DNA of 19,609 bases from JBDTNQ01 sp039933635 (GTDB lineage Bacteria; Acidobacteriota; Vicinamibacteria; Vicinamibacterales; SCN-69-37). The stretch covers positions 1 through 19,609 of the forward strand of contig JBDTNQ010000082.1 in the NCBI GenBank assembly GCA_039933635.1, in the 5' to 3' direction. A program made the position numbers and the translations under genes. A model generated the notes under the pieces. The model saw only the letters and a program-made list of their open reading frames with translations. It was not told the origin of the DNA and did not search any database. Of the stretch, positions 1-8,101 are shown one piece after another. How positions within the stretch are numbered: the first letter of the stretch is position 1; each line of letters starts with the position of its first letter.

Positions 1-1047
1 GCGCGGCTCGGCGCCCGCATCGCGCCGGTCGTCTTCTGTCTCGACCAGGTGGGCACGCTGGGCGAACGGCTCCAGCAACAGGGCGTGCCCGTGGTGGCGT
101 TCAACCGGCGTCCCGGCCTGGATTGGAGCCTGTTTTCGCGCCTGGCCGCCGAGATTCGTGACCGCCAGATCGACGTGGTGCACGCGCACCAGTACACGCC
201 GTTCTTCTACTCCTCGATTGCGGCACGCCGATCGGGCCGGCGGCCCCAGGTAATCTTCACCGAACACGGCCGTCACTATCCCGACGTGGTGTCGTGGAAG
301 CGGCGCCTCGGCAATCGCCTCGTGTTCAATCGGCTCGCCGACCGCATTACGGCGGTGTGCGATTTCAGCGCGCGAAGCCTGGCGGACAAGGATGGCTTTT
401 CGGCGAACCGCATCGAGGTCATTCCGAACGGTATCGATCTGGAACGCTATGAAACCGTGGCCGACCGCGCCGGGCTGCGTCAGCGCCTGGGACTCGCCAC
501 CGAACGCACGTACATCATCATCGTGGCTCGCTTTCATCCGGTGAAGGATCACGCGACGCTGCTCTCGGGCTTCGCGGGCGTGGCCGCGCAGCGGCCTGAC
601 GTCGATCTGCTGCTGGCGGGTGATGGCCCGCTGCGTCCCGCGCTGGAACAACAGATCGCGGCGCTGGGCATCGGATCGCGCGTGAAATTGCTGGGTGTGC
701 GATCGGATGTCGCCGATCTGCTCCGCGCCTCCGATATCTTCACCCTCAGTTCGGTCAGTGAGGCCGCGTCGATCACACTGCTCGAGGCGATGGCGTCGGG
801 CCTGGCAGCGGTGGTCACCGCCGTTGGGGGCAACCCGGAACTCGTGCGCGATGGCGTCGACGGCATCCTCGTGCCGCGGGGGGACGCCGCCGGCTTCACG
901 GCCGCGTTTCTCAGGCTGATCGATCACACCGACACGCGCCACCAGATGGGCCAGTCCGGCGCCGAACGCGTCCGCCGTCAGTTTCAGATGACGACGACCA
1001 TCGAGCGCTACGGCGCACTGTACGGCGCGAACCAGGCGTCAGGCTAG
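1..1047 (+). CDS. GT4-family glycosyltransferase (5' partial)
   Basis: The reading frame is open from base 1, so the true start lies upstream of the window; a GTG at 49 is internal. The visible 348 codons hold most of a GT-B fold enzyme. The N-terminal half has a HAHQYTPFFYSS acceptor-domain segment (near base 180). The C-terminal donor-binding half has VIPNGID (near 420), VARFHPVKD (near 520), LLLAGDGP (near 610) and an E-x7-E element in SEAASITLLEAMASG (near 760-800), typical of retaining GT4 enzymes (Glycos_transf_1). Such enzymes transfer a sugar from a nucleotide donor to a lipid-linked glycan at the cytoplasmic membrane face. The overall look is that of GT4 enzymes found in exopolysaccharide/exosortase loci, but donor and acceptor cannot be read from sequence. 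It converges on the downstream lyase-like gene, and the two stop codons overlap in one CTAG. Confidence 0.93.
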   Translation, partial: ARLGARIAPVVFCLDQVGTLGERLQQQGVPVVAFNRRPGLDWSLFSRLAAEIRDRQIDVVHAHQYTPFFYSSIAARRSGRRPQVIFTEHGRHYPDVVSWKRRLGNRLVFNRLADRITAVCDFSARSLADKDGFSANRIEVIPNGIDLERYETVADRAGLRQRLGLATERTYIIIVARFHPVKDHATLLSGFAGVAAQRPDVDLLLAGDGPLRPALEQQIAALGIGSRVKLLGVRSDVADLLRASDIFTLSSVSEAASITLLEAMASGLAAVVTAVGGNPELVRDGVDGILVPRGDAAGFTAAFLRLIDHTDTRHQMGQSGAERVRRQFQMTTTIERYGALYGANQASG

Positions 1048-3605
1048 CGCAGCAGCCAGATCGCGAGCGCGACGACAGCCGCGAGACCGCTCACGGCAAT
1101 CGCCGCCGCCAGCAGCTTCGCGCGACGCATGGCGATCACCCGCTGCGGCACGAACGTCTGGGGCGTGCCGAACGGTCCGTGAGACGTGGGCCGCGGTTCG
1201 GTCGGCGCCCGCTGCGTCCCGAACCACCCCTGCATGAAGCCCGACGTCAGCATCACGATCACCGGACGTGCCAGCGCGCGCGTCGGCATCGCGGACAGCG
1301 TTTCCACGGAATTGCGATGGAAGAACGCGGCACGCTCGAGGAACCTGTCGCGCTCCGGTCCATCCGCGTGCATCGCCGCGAAGTGGAAGATGTCGCTCTT
1401 GCGGATATCCTGCGCGGCCCACGTCTCCGTCGGAAACTCGAGCTTCTCCGGCCTGTCGAGATAGGGATATTCGTGATCCGCCATCCACCGGGCGTAGTGC
1501 AGCAATGTGGCGCGCCCGTACGCATACTCGTCGTCGATGAAGCCACGCTCGGCGCGGTGGTGCAGGTACTTGCCGAGCGCCTGCATGAACATCGCGTAGA
1601 ACCAGCGGATTTCAGGCTCGTCGAGCTGGTTCTTCGCGATCACATCCTCGGGATGGACGACGCGGCGGATGAGCTGCTCGGCCTTGCGCAGAAAGCGCGC
1701 GTCATCGGTGAGACGATGACCGTCAACGAGCGCGTTGAGCGAATTGCCGGAGGCGCGGGCAGGACCGAAGAACGCCGGCGCCGTGGCAATCGCGCCTCCC
1801 GTATCCGCGTGACTGAGCCAGCGGAACATGGACAAGCGGCCATCGTCGAGACTGATGACGTACTCCGCGAGGCCAATCGCCGCCTCCCGGGCCGGCTCGT
1901 GGCCGGTCAGGAAGTAGTAAAGCATCAGGCCGCTCGGGTAGTTGTGATCGGCCGACGGGCCGCCGCCGAAGGTCTTGCCCTTACCCCGGACCGGGTACGT
2001 GCGGTGCGTCGCTGTGTCGACGTCACCGTAGTGATAGGTATGCCAGAAGAGGCCGCCGTTGTAGGCGGACTTGTCTCGGTCGGTGTGGTAGATGTCGATG
2101 TCGATGACGTGCCACGCCAGCTCGGACATGGCGCGCCACCAGCGCGGATCGCCCGTTCGAACGAACTGCAACGCGAAGCCGGCGACCGGATCGTACTGAT
2201 TGTTGTAGTGCGACACGAGGGGCGTCGGCCCCTGATGTCCAATAGCTTCATGGTCGCCGTACACCTCGCCGAAATGCCGCCAGCCGTATTCGTCGATGAT
2301 CTCGCGCTTGGCTTCGAAGCAATCCGGCCCTTCGATGGCCGTCTGGACGAGGGCCGAGTGGCCGGCATCGAGTGGACCGACGAAGCCCACGCCACCCGAT
2401 GTCATCGCCCAGCCGGGCTCCGCAGCCACGACCGCTCGGGAACGGCACCACTCGAGCTGGGCTCCTGACGGCGTTCCCGTGCCGAACGCGAGAAAACACT
2501 CCTGCGTTTTCTGCTCGCCGCCCTGCAGTTCGTGCAGGTCCGCATAGGTGCCCGGCAGGAGGTGCAGCGTCAGCCGTGCGTCTCGCGCGTCGATCGCGCA
2601 CGGAAAATTCTGCCAGAAATACGGCACAACGACGCCCTGCCACGCCGCAACGTCACCGTTGACCACGATCGGAGTGGCGCGATCAGCGGCGACCTCCGCT
2701 GAGCCAGCACGGAGTCGATAGCCGCGGAAGGTATTGGGGACGACGCGCAGGCGGTTCAGGTGGTTGGAACTCTGCCATGCGTCGCCGCCGCTCGAGTCCT
2801 GCAGGAGGTCGAACGTTCCTGTGTAGGTCGTCCACGTCTCGCCAGGGGCGAGTGAGGCCTGGACGGCTCGGTTCGGCGTCAACGAAGGCAGGGTGAGACC
2901 GATCGACACGTCTTTCAACAGGATCGATCCCGGGTCGCCAAGATCCCAGAAGTTGCCCGGGTGCCGCGCCGCGTCTGGATTCCGGATTGTCGAGAGCACG
3001 CGTGCGACGCCAAGTCCGGCGTAAAACTCGACCTGCATCGTGACGAGCACGACGCGCCCGCCGCCGAGCGTCGCCCTGCCATCGAGACGAACCGCGACAC
3101 GCAACCGGCTACGATGGGTCACGTCAAACGTCGACACGGCCACGGCGACGGTCGCACCGTGCTGATCGCTAATCGTCAGGCCCGGCCCGCCGTCTGTCGC
3201 GACTGACGCGGCACCGACGTTCACCTGGCCGAACGGCATGGGCCCGCCGCGCCGGATGTCGAAGCGAACCGGCCCCGTATCCACGCGGAGCGTGTCGCCA
3301 GTTTCCTCAATCGCGATGCCCGGATCCATCGCTGGCGGGACGTGGTCGGTGTCCAACGCAGCCCCGTGCGCCGCCTGACTGGGGAGTCTGGCGTCCACCA
3401 GCGCCCATCGCACGCTGCCATCCGACCAGCGGTCCAGTGCGCGAACATCCGCCTCGGCCGTGTGGCCCTGGCTCCAGTCGACCCGCCAGGACGATGGCGT
3501 TCCGGAGACGGCACCGCGAGGCAGCGGCACGCCAAAGGTGACGGGCTCGCCGCCGGGCAGGGCGGCGGCGCCTGGGTTCGAATGAATTGTGAGCGGAATT
3601 TTCAT
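1044..3605 (-). CDS. PcRGLX/YetA-like exo-rhamnogalacturonan lyase family protein, tail-anchored
   Basis: This 853-residue protein resembles the PcRGLX/YetA family (polysaccharide lyase family 26 type). It has an N-terminal RIFT-barrel segment (about residues 2-77, with PVTFGVPLPRG and RWSDGSVRWALVDARLP), a central beta-sandwich (about 107-422) and a C-terminal alpha/alpha toroid (about 430-790, with HYNNQYDPVAGFALQF and SADHNYPSGLMLYYFLTG). Family members cleave rhamnogalacturonan-type chains; the substrate here is unknown and I did not map catalytic residues. Oddly, there is no N-terminal signal peptide, but a basic MRRAK precedes a hydrophobic segment at about 830-852 that ends the protein, so it looks like a tail-anchored membrane protein. 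A GTG at 3644 would add 13 residues; I prefer ATG 3605 because the protein then starts directly with the barrel and a TATACT hexamer abuts the GTG. Neither start has a strong Shine-Dalgarno. Its neighbours are polysaccharide genes. Confidence 0.88.
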   Translation of the reverse strand: MKIPLTIHSNPGAAALPGGEPVTFGVPLPRGAVSGTPSSWRVDWSQGHTAEADVRALDRWSDGSVRWALVDARLPSQAAHGAALDTDHVPPAMDPGIAIEETGDTLRVDTGPVRFDIRRGGPMPFGQVNVGAASVATDGGPGLTISDQHGATVAVAVSTFDVTHRSRLRVAVRLDGRATLGGGRVVLVTMQVEFYAGLGVARVLSTIRNPDAARHPGNFWDLGDPGSILLKDVSIGLTLPSLTPNRAVQASLAPGETWTTYTGTFDLLQDSSGGDAWQSSNHLNRLRVVPNTFRGYRLRAGSAEVAADRATPIVVNGDVAAWQGVVVPYFWQNFPCAIDARDARLTLHLLPGTYADLHELQGGEQKTQECFLAFGTGTPSGAQLEWCRSRAVVAAEPGWAMTSGGVGFVGPLDAGHSALVQTAIEGPDCFEAKREIIDEYGWRHFGEVYGDHEAIGHQGPTPLVSHYNNQYDPVAGFALQFVRTGDPRWWRAMSELAWHVIDIDIYHTDRDKSAYNGGLFWHTYHYGDVDTATHRTYPVRGKGKTFGGGPSADHNYPSGLMLYYFLTGHEPAREAAIGLAEYVISLDDGRLSMFRWLSHADTGGAIATAPAFFGPARASGNSLNALVDGHRLTDDARFLRKAEQLIRRVVHPEDVIAKNQLDEPEIRWFYAMFMQALGKYLHHRAERGFIDDEYAYGRATLLHYARWMADHEYPYLDRPEKLEFPTETWAAQDIRKSDIFHFAAMHADGPERDRFLERAAFFHRNSVETLSAMPTRALARPVIVMLTSGFMQGWFGTQRAPTEPRPTSHGPFGTPQTFVPQRVIAMRRAKLLAAAIAVSGLAAVVALAIWLLR

Positions 3606-4005
3606 CTCGTCGTTGGTCGGGCGCGAAGGCAGGTCGATCGCCACCGAGTATACGCAGCCAGGCCGTCGGCTCGCTACGGGCCCAACCCTGCCAAAGAATC
3701 AGTCTGGAGCGAAACTTTAGTCGCGCCCAGCGAAGACGGTCGTCTGGAGTACACTTCTGCAATCGGTCGCGCCGACGTCGGTTGTTGGCTGCTGCGTGGC
3801 GGAAGGCCAAGCCGGGCTGTTTTCCGGAGCAAATGCCGGCGGAACGACGCCGGGCTGAAATCGCTGGCCGACCAGCGACGGTAATCCGAGACGGCGCCTG
3901 CTGGCACCCCTCTTGCGTTGAATGGTTGATTCCGGGCTGCCGCATTCGTGGCGACCGGCGTGTGGCGCGTTGGCTGGCGCCCTTATCTTTCGAACGGAGA
4001 CCCGG
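3606..4005. promoter_or_regulatory. Divergent intergenic regulatory region (lyase-like gene / wzm)
   Basis: About 400 bases separate the divergent lyase-like gene and wzm. No convincing gene is seen. The region holds a sigma-54 promoter for wzm (3902-3916), a possible TATACT -10 hexamer for the lyase-like gene (minus strand, 3647-3652, no good -35), and two short dyads: AGACG-GT-CGTCT at 3734-3745 and the 10-bp palindrome CCGACGTCGG at 3772-3781. The dyads lie roughly 150-195 bases upstream of the predicted wzm transcription start, a normal distance for an enhancer-binding protein, but assigning that role is inference. Confidence 0.6.
3902..3916 (+). promoter_or_regulatory. Sigma-54 (RpoN) promoter of wzm-wzt
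   Basis: TGGCAC-N5-TTGC matches the -24/-12 consensus exactly, with GG and GC separated by ten bases. The predicted transcription start is near 3928, 78 bases before the wzm GTG. An in-frame ATG at 3922 lies upstream of this start, so it cannot be the start codon on this transcript. The same motif recurs at three other promoters in the window. Confidence 0.85.
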
Positions 4006-4806
4006 GTGAGTCGTTTGTTAGCCGATGTGACCGAGATGTTCCAGGAACAGCGGCAGTATCGCGAACTGCTGTTTCAGGTCACGTATCGAGACCTGCTCCT
4101 GCGCTATAAGCAGACCGCCATGGGGTTCGCCTGGGCGGTGTTCATGCCGCTCGTCAATACCGCGGTGTTCGCGGTCATCTTCATGCGTGTGGCGCCCCTC
4201 GACGTGGGGATGCCGTATCCGCTCTACGCCTTCAGTGGCCTCTTGGTCTGGAACTTCTTTGCGTCATCGCTCAAGTTCGCGGTCAACTCGCTGACCAGCA
4301 ACACCGGTCTCGTCACGAAGGTGTACTTTCCGCGAGAGGTGCTGCCGGTTTCCTGTGTGCTCGTGTCGACCGTGGATTTCGCGGTAGCCAGTCTGGTGCT
4401 CGTGGGCATGATGGTGTACTACGGCGTCGGATTTCACTGGACGGTGGTCCTGCTGCCGATCGTCGTGCTCGTACACCTGCTGTTCACCGTGGGCATCGCG
4501 CTGCTCCTCTCGATGGCCAACCTCTTCTATCGCGACGTGAAATATCTGTTCGAAATCGTCATCAGCATCTGGATGTTTCTGTCATCCACCGTCGTTCCGG
4601 TGGAGCGCGCCGGCGGCAAGCTCGCGGCGATCATGCAATGGAATCCCATGCTGCCGATCATCGATGCCTACCGCGACGTGCTGATTCGAGGCCAGGTTCC
4701 GCCGCTGCTGTCTTTTGGCGGCGCGGCGCTGGTGTCGGTGCTCGTGTGCGGCGTGTCGTGGCTCATGTTCCACCGGGCCGAATTCGAATTCGCGGAGAAC
4801 GTCTGA
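4006..4806 (+). CDS. wzm: Polysaccharide ABC exporter, permease subunit (Wzm type)
   Basis: This 266-residue integral membrane protein belongs to the ABC2-type polysaccharide exporter permeases (Wzm/KpsM/TagG family), which form the membrane channel that moves lipid-linked polysaccharide across the inner membrane. An amphipathic N-terminal segment, YRELLFQVTYRDLLLRYKQT (residues 19-38), precedes about six hydrophobic segments spread over residues 41-255. The conserved QWNPMLPIIDAYRDVLI stretch sits at 211-227. Length is usual for the family. GTG 4006 is chosen because GGAGA (3996-4000) lies five bases upstream and the sigma-54 start is near 3928; a longer frame opening at 3922 adds 28 residues unlike the family. 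The ATPase gene begins one base after the stop codon, so the two form an operon. Confidence 0.95.
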   Translation: MSRLLADVTEMFQEQRQYRELLFQVTYRDLLLRYKQTAMGFAWAVFMPLVNTAVFAVIFMRVAPLDVGMPYPLYAFSGLLVWNFFASSLKFAVNSLTSNTGLVTKVYFPREVLPVSCVLVSTVDFAVASLVLVGMMVYYGVGFHWTVVLLPIVVLVHLLFTVGIALLLSMANLFYRDVKYLFEIVISIWMFLSSTVVPVERAGGKLAAIMQWNPMLPIIDAYRDVLIRGQVPPLLSFGGAALVSVLVCGVSWLMFHRAEFEFAENV

Positions 4807-4807
4807 G

Positions 4808-6052
4808 ATGGCCAATGCAAGTGTGGTCTTCGACGGCGTCTGGAAGAAGTTCCGTCGCGGAGAGCGGCATGACAGCCTGCGGGACCTGGCGACCTCCTCG
4901 GTCAAAGGCCTCTTCACACGTCAGCGGAAGACGGAGCTGTCCGACCAGGAATTCTGGGCCGTCGAGAACGTCAGCTTCGAGGTGAAGCCCGGGGAGGCGT
5001 TTGGCATCATCGGCCCCAATGGCGCGGGCAAGAGCACGACGCTCAAGCTGCTGACTCGCATCCTGCGGCCGACGCGGGGCCGATGCGAAGTCCGGGGCCG
5101 TGCCGGTGCGCTGATTGAGGTCGCCGCCGGATTCCATCCCGATCTCACGGGCCGCGAGAACGTCTACCTGCAGGGCACGATCATGGGGATGAAGCGCCAG
5201 GAAATTGCGACGCGTCTCGAAGAGATCGTCGAGTTCTCCGGCGTCCGCGCCTTCATCGACACGCCGGTCAAGCGCTATTCATCCGGCATGAACGCGCGCC
5301 TCGGTTTCTCGATCGCCGCGCATCTGGACCCGGACGTCTTGATCATCGACGAAGTGCTCAGCGTCGGCGACATGCTGTTCCAGCGCAAGTGCCTGCAACG
5401 CATGCTCGACTACCGCGCGCGCGGCACGGCCATCGTCTTCGTGTCGCATCACCTCGCGTCGGTCGTGCAGCTCTGTCAGTCGGCGATCCTGCTGCGCAAC
5501 CAGACCGTGATGATCGGAGACGCCACGGCGGTGGTCCATCACTATCTCGACCAGACGTCGAGCGGGCAGATTACCGCGGAGAAAGACGCCAAGGTCACGC
5601 TCCGGGCGACGCTTTCGCACGTTGATGGCCGGACAGTGGACGAGTGCCGGCCCGGCGAGACGCTGGTGCTCGACACCTGGATCACCGCGCTTGAAGACGT
5701 CGGTAGCCACATCGTGCCGGCGTTTCTCTGCAATCGCATGGAAGACGACCTCGTGATCTACGACGTCAACTTCAGCGGGGCGGAGGAGGGATGGGGCGGC
5801 TTGCGCGCGGGTGAGACGATGAAGATGACGTTCCGGTTCTCCTGCCATCTCACGCGTGGCAGCTACAACGTAGGGATGAACCTCTACGATCCACACACGT
5901 CGTCATTTGTGGTGAAGGCGCCGCGACTGGCGAACATCAAGGTCTTCGAGGATCGGACCTACGCAGGGATCGCCGACCTGGCCGCGCGGATGGTTCTGGC
6001 CCGGCCAGAGTCCGAGCGGCAGGCCGAGGACTTGTCTCACGCAGGCCACTGA
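4808..6052 (+). CDS. wzt: Polysaccharide ABC exporter, ATPase subunit with carbohydrate-binding domain (Wzt type)
   Basis: This 414-residue ATPase energises the Wzm channel. Visible motifs are Walker A GPNGAGKST (69-77), the ABC signature YSSGM (157-161), Walker B DVLIIDE (176-182, catalytic E182) and the H-loop histidine H214. Past residue 250 there is an extra domain of about 150 residues, beta-rich with VTLRATLSHVDGRTV and RGSYNVGMNLYDP, matching the Wzt C-terminal domain (Wzt_C). In E. coli O8/O9a-type systems that domain recognises the modified non-reducing end of the finished polymer and gates export. The start is ATG 4808, with GGAGAA (4794-4799) eight bases upstream inside the wzm gene, so the pair is probably translationally coupled. 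No chain-terminating modification enzyme (WbdD-like) is seen in the window. The gene converges on the next GT2 gene with an 11-base gap. Confidence 0.95.
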   Translation: MANASVVFDGVWKKFRRGERHDSLRDLATSSVKGLFTRQRKTELSDQEFWAVENVSFEVKPGEAFGIIGPNGAGKSTTLKLLTRILRPTRGRCEVRGRAGALIEVAAGFHPDLTGRENVYLQGTIMGMKRQEIATRLEEIVEFSGVRAFIDTPVKRYSSGMNARLGFSIAAHLDPDVLIIDEVLSVGDMLFQRKCLQRMLDYRARGTAIVFVSHHLASVVQLCQSAILLRNQTVMIGDATAVVHHYLDQTSSGQITAEKDAKVTLRATLSHVDGRTVDECRPGETLVLDTWITALEDVGSHIVPAFLCNRMEDDLVIYDVNFSGAEEGWGGLRAGETMKMTFRFSCHLTRGSYNVGMNLYDPHTSSFVVKAPRLANIKVFEDRTYAGIADLAARMVLARPESERQAEDLSHAGH

Positions 6053-6063
6053 GAAGCGCCTGC

Positions 6064-6975
6064 TCACGAGCGCGACCGCAGCCGGCGTACAGCCACGCCG
6101 GCACGCGTCGCAGCGCGAAGCCACCACGGCTGCTCGATCCAGCGTCGATGCTGTCGAAAGTTTGAAACGACGAAGTCCGCCCACAGGAAGTACCAGTGCA
6201 CGTCGCGCCGGTAGCGAGCCATGAGCAGACGCGTGAACACGTCCTCGATCAACGCCTCGCGAGCGCGACCGCATTCTTGCGCAAGGTCCGGTCTTTCGTG
6301 CGCATACTGATCCAACCAGGTCAGACAGTTCCTGCGGTTCCGGGCGAGCCCGTTCGGCGCGTCGCTCTGGCTGTTGCCGTGCTTGCGGTAGCCGACCAGC
6401 GGTTCGCGCACGTAGGCGAAGCGCCCCCGCTGGCTGAGCTCCGCGAAGAAGATGATGTCTTCGCCGTATCCGGAGCTGAACGCCGTGAAGCGGGGCGCCG
6501 CGGCACGCCGTACCACCGCGGCGCTCGGCACGATCAGCCACTCGAGGAAATGCGCCGGAAACGAGTAGTCATCGCGCTGCACCGCGGCAGGCACGAGCGA
6601 TTCGCCCGTTCGGAGTCCGAAGAAATAGTAGTTGCAGTGCACGCACACGAGGTCGGGGCCAGCGGAGGCGATGACCTCCCATTGCCGTGCGAGCTTCGTC
6701 GGCGTCCACGTGTCGTCGGCGTCGAGGAACGCGACCCAGTCGCCGCGCGCCGCATCCAGACCGGCATTGCGCGCCGTCGACACGCCACTGTTTGGTTGCA
6801 CGATGACACGCACATCCGGGAAGTCACGGCGGACGACATCCGGCGTCCCGTCGCGCGAACCGTCATCGACCACGATGATCTCGAACGGCGACAGGGACTG
6901 CGCGTGGACCGAGGCGATGGCCTCGCCAATGAAAGCGACGGCGTTGTAGGTCGGAATAACGACCGTGATCGACAT
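6064..6975 (-). CDS. GT2-family glycosyltransferase
   Basis: This 303-residue GT-A enzyme starts directly with the first Rossmann strand (ITVVIPTYNAVAFI, residues 3-16). It carries VVDDGS (35-40), the metal/nucleotide-binding DxD variant FLDADD (83-88) and a GED (171-173) in the position of the catalytic base. The C-terminal extension of about 100 residues is rich in Arg and Trp and could be a membrane-surface helix. GT2 enzymes invert the anomeric configuration while adding a sugar from a nucleotide donor; the specificity is not readable. The gene is divergent from the next GT2 gene and convergent with wzt. The ATG at 6975 has no obvious Shine-Dalgarno; a TATGAT hexamer on the minus strand (7033-7038) could be a -10 element, but its -35 is poor. 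Confidence 0.93.
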   Translation of the reverse strand: MSITVVIPTYNAVAFIGEAIASVHAQSLSPFEIIVVDDGSRDGTPDVVRRDFPDVRVIVQPNSGVSTARNAGLDAARGDWVAFLDADDTWTPTKLARQWEVIASAGPDLVCVHCNYYFFGLRTGESLVPAAVQRDDYSFPAHFLEWLIVPSAAVVRRAAAPRFTAFSSGYGEDIIFFAELSQRGRFAYVREPLVGYRKHGNSQSDAPNGLARNRRNCLTWLDQYAHERPDLAQECGRAREALIEDVFTRLLMARYRRDVHWYFLWADFVVSNFRQHRRWIEQPWWLRAATRAGVAVRRLRSRS

Positions 6976-7069
6976 GTCGAGGGCGTCGGTGACGAAATCG
7001 TCGCTTCAGCGCGGCTTTTTCGCCCCGCAGCTATCATATCGCGTGGATTTTCCGGAGTCCTCACGAGCG

Positions 7070-8092
7070 GTGCAACCACTGCGCGAAACCGCGCAACGAT
7101 ACCCTCCTGTGCGTGACACGCTGTCGCTCGTCATCGCAAGCCACAACCGGGGCGCCCGTATCGGACCGACGTTGGCGAGCGTCTTCACCCAGACGCGGCT
7201 CCCGGACGAGGTCCTCGTCTTTAACGACGGCGGCTCGCCGGACACCCGTGCGTACATCGCAGCCTCGTTTCCGTCGGTCCGTGTCGTCGATGGCGTGGGC
7301 GGCAACGCAGGCGCCGCCCGCAATCTCGGCGCGCAGCACGCCTCCTCCTCACTCGTCATGTTCCTCGACGACGACGACCAGCTGCATCCCGATGCCGTGG
7401 ACACGCTACTCGGTCTGCACCGTGCCTTTCCGGAGGCCGTGGCTGCTTTCGCGGATCACACGTTCACGGATCGTGTCACCGGCGCGCACGTCGCGAATCA
7501 TCACCGCGACGTGGCGTCGTTTCACCGCATCGCGCAGGCGCGCCCGGTGCGCGTGGGGCCTGAAGGCCGGCTGTTCGACCGCCGGCTCTACTACCCCATG
7601 CTTTGGGGCGGGCTGCTGCAGCAGCCCTGGCTGGTCAGACGCGACGTCTTCCTCGCGCTTGGCGGGTTCGATACGGCCTTCCGCTCGAACGAAGACTGGG
7701 AGTTGTACCTGCGCCTCGTGCACGCCCACGCAATCGCGCTCACCGATCACGTGATTTCGGACCACATCGTGGAACCCGACCGCGCGCACGTTTCACGGTC
7801 GGCCAACCTGACGGACACCAGCCGCGAAATCATCCGCAAGCACGTGCGTCTGGCCCTGCGCGGGCTCGATGTCAGGGCCGCGGGCATCCTGCTTCGCCGG
7901 CTGGGCCGGCACTACAAGACCGACGGTGACATGTTGCTGCATTCCGCGCCGGGCGCCGCCTGGCGCGCGTACTTACGTTCTCTCCGCACCTGGCCATTCG
8001 ACCACGTGGTCGTCGCCCGGGCGCTCGTGATCCTGCCGATCAGACTGGCGACCGGAGGTCAGACGGGCGCGCACAACCGGCCGCCCGTGTAG
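7070..8092 (+). CDS. GT2-family glycosyltransferase
   Basis: This is a GT-A fold enzyme of about 340 residues from the chosen GTG. Motifs are LSLVIASHNRG (18-28), FNDGG (51-55), the DxD-type FLDDDD (98-103) and NEDWELYLR (207-215), with the catalytic-base region at ED 208-209. The start is uncertain: no ATG fits well. GTG 7070 has GGAG (7054-7057) twelve bases upstream, GTG 7043 and GTG 7109 are alternatives, and a start at 6965 would run into the divergent GT2 gene. GTG 7109 would place the first strand right at the N-terminus. The C-terminal part (about 250-330) is helical and basic. The next GT2 gene begins nine bases after the stop, so the two form an operon. Sugar specificity is unknown. 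Confidence 0.9.
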   Translation: MQPLRETAQRYPPVRDTLSLVIASHNRGARIGPTLASVFTQTRLPDEVLVFNDGGSPDTRAYIAASFPSVRVVDGVGGNAGAARNLGAQHASSSLVMFLDDDDQLHPDAVDTLLGLHRAFPEAVAAFADHTFTDRVTGAHVANHHRDVASFHRIAQARPVRVGPEGRLFDRRLYYPMLWGGLLQQPWLVRRDVFLALGGFDTAFRSNEDWELYLRLVHAHAIALTDHVISDHIVEPDRAHVSRSANLTDTSREIIRKHVRLALRGLDVRAAGILLRRLGRHYKTDGDMLLHSAPGAAWRAYLRSLRTWPFDHVVVARALVILPIRLATGGQTGAHNRPPV

Positions 8093-8101
8093 TTCACGTC
8101 G

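Noticed and set aside
1179..2468. Long open frame on the plus strand opposite the lyase-like gene (429 codons)
   Set aside because: It is antisense to a gene with clear domains, is very Arg/Val/His-rich without recognisable motifs, and has no ribosome binding site; such open frames are expected in GC-rich DNA.
3680..3695. Sigma-54-like stretch on the minus strand upstream of the lyase-like gene (TGGCAGGGTTGGGC)
   Set aside because: GG and GC are separated by nine rather than ten bases and the -12 box lacks TTGC; spacing is strict for sigma-54.
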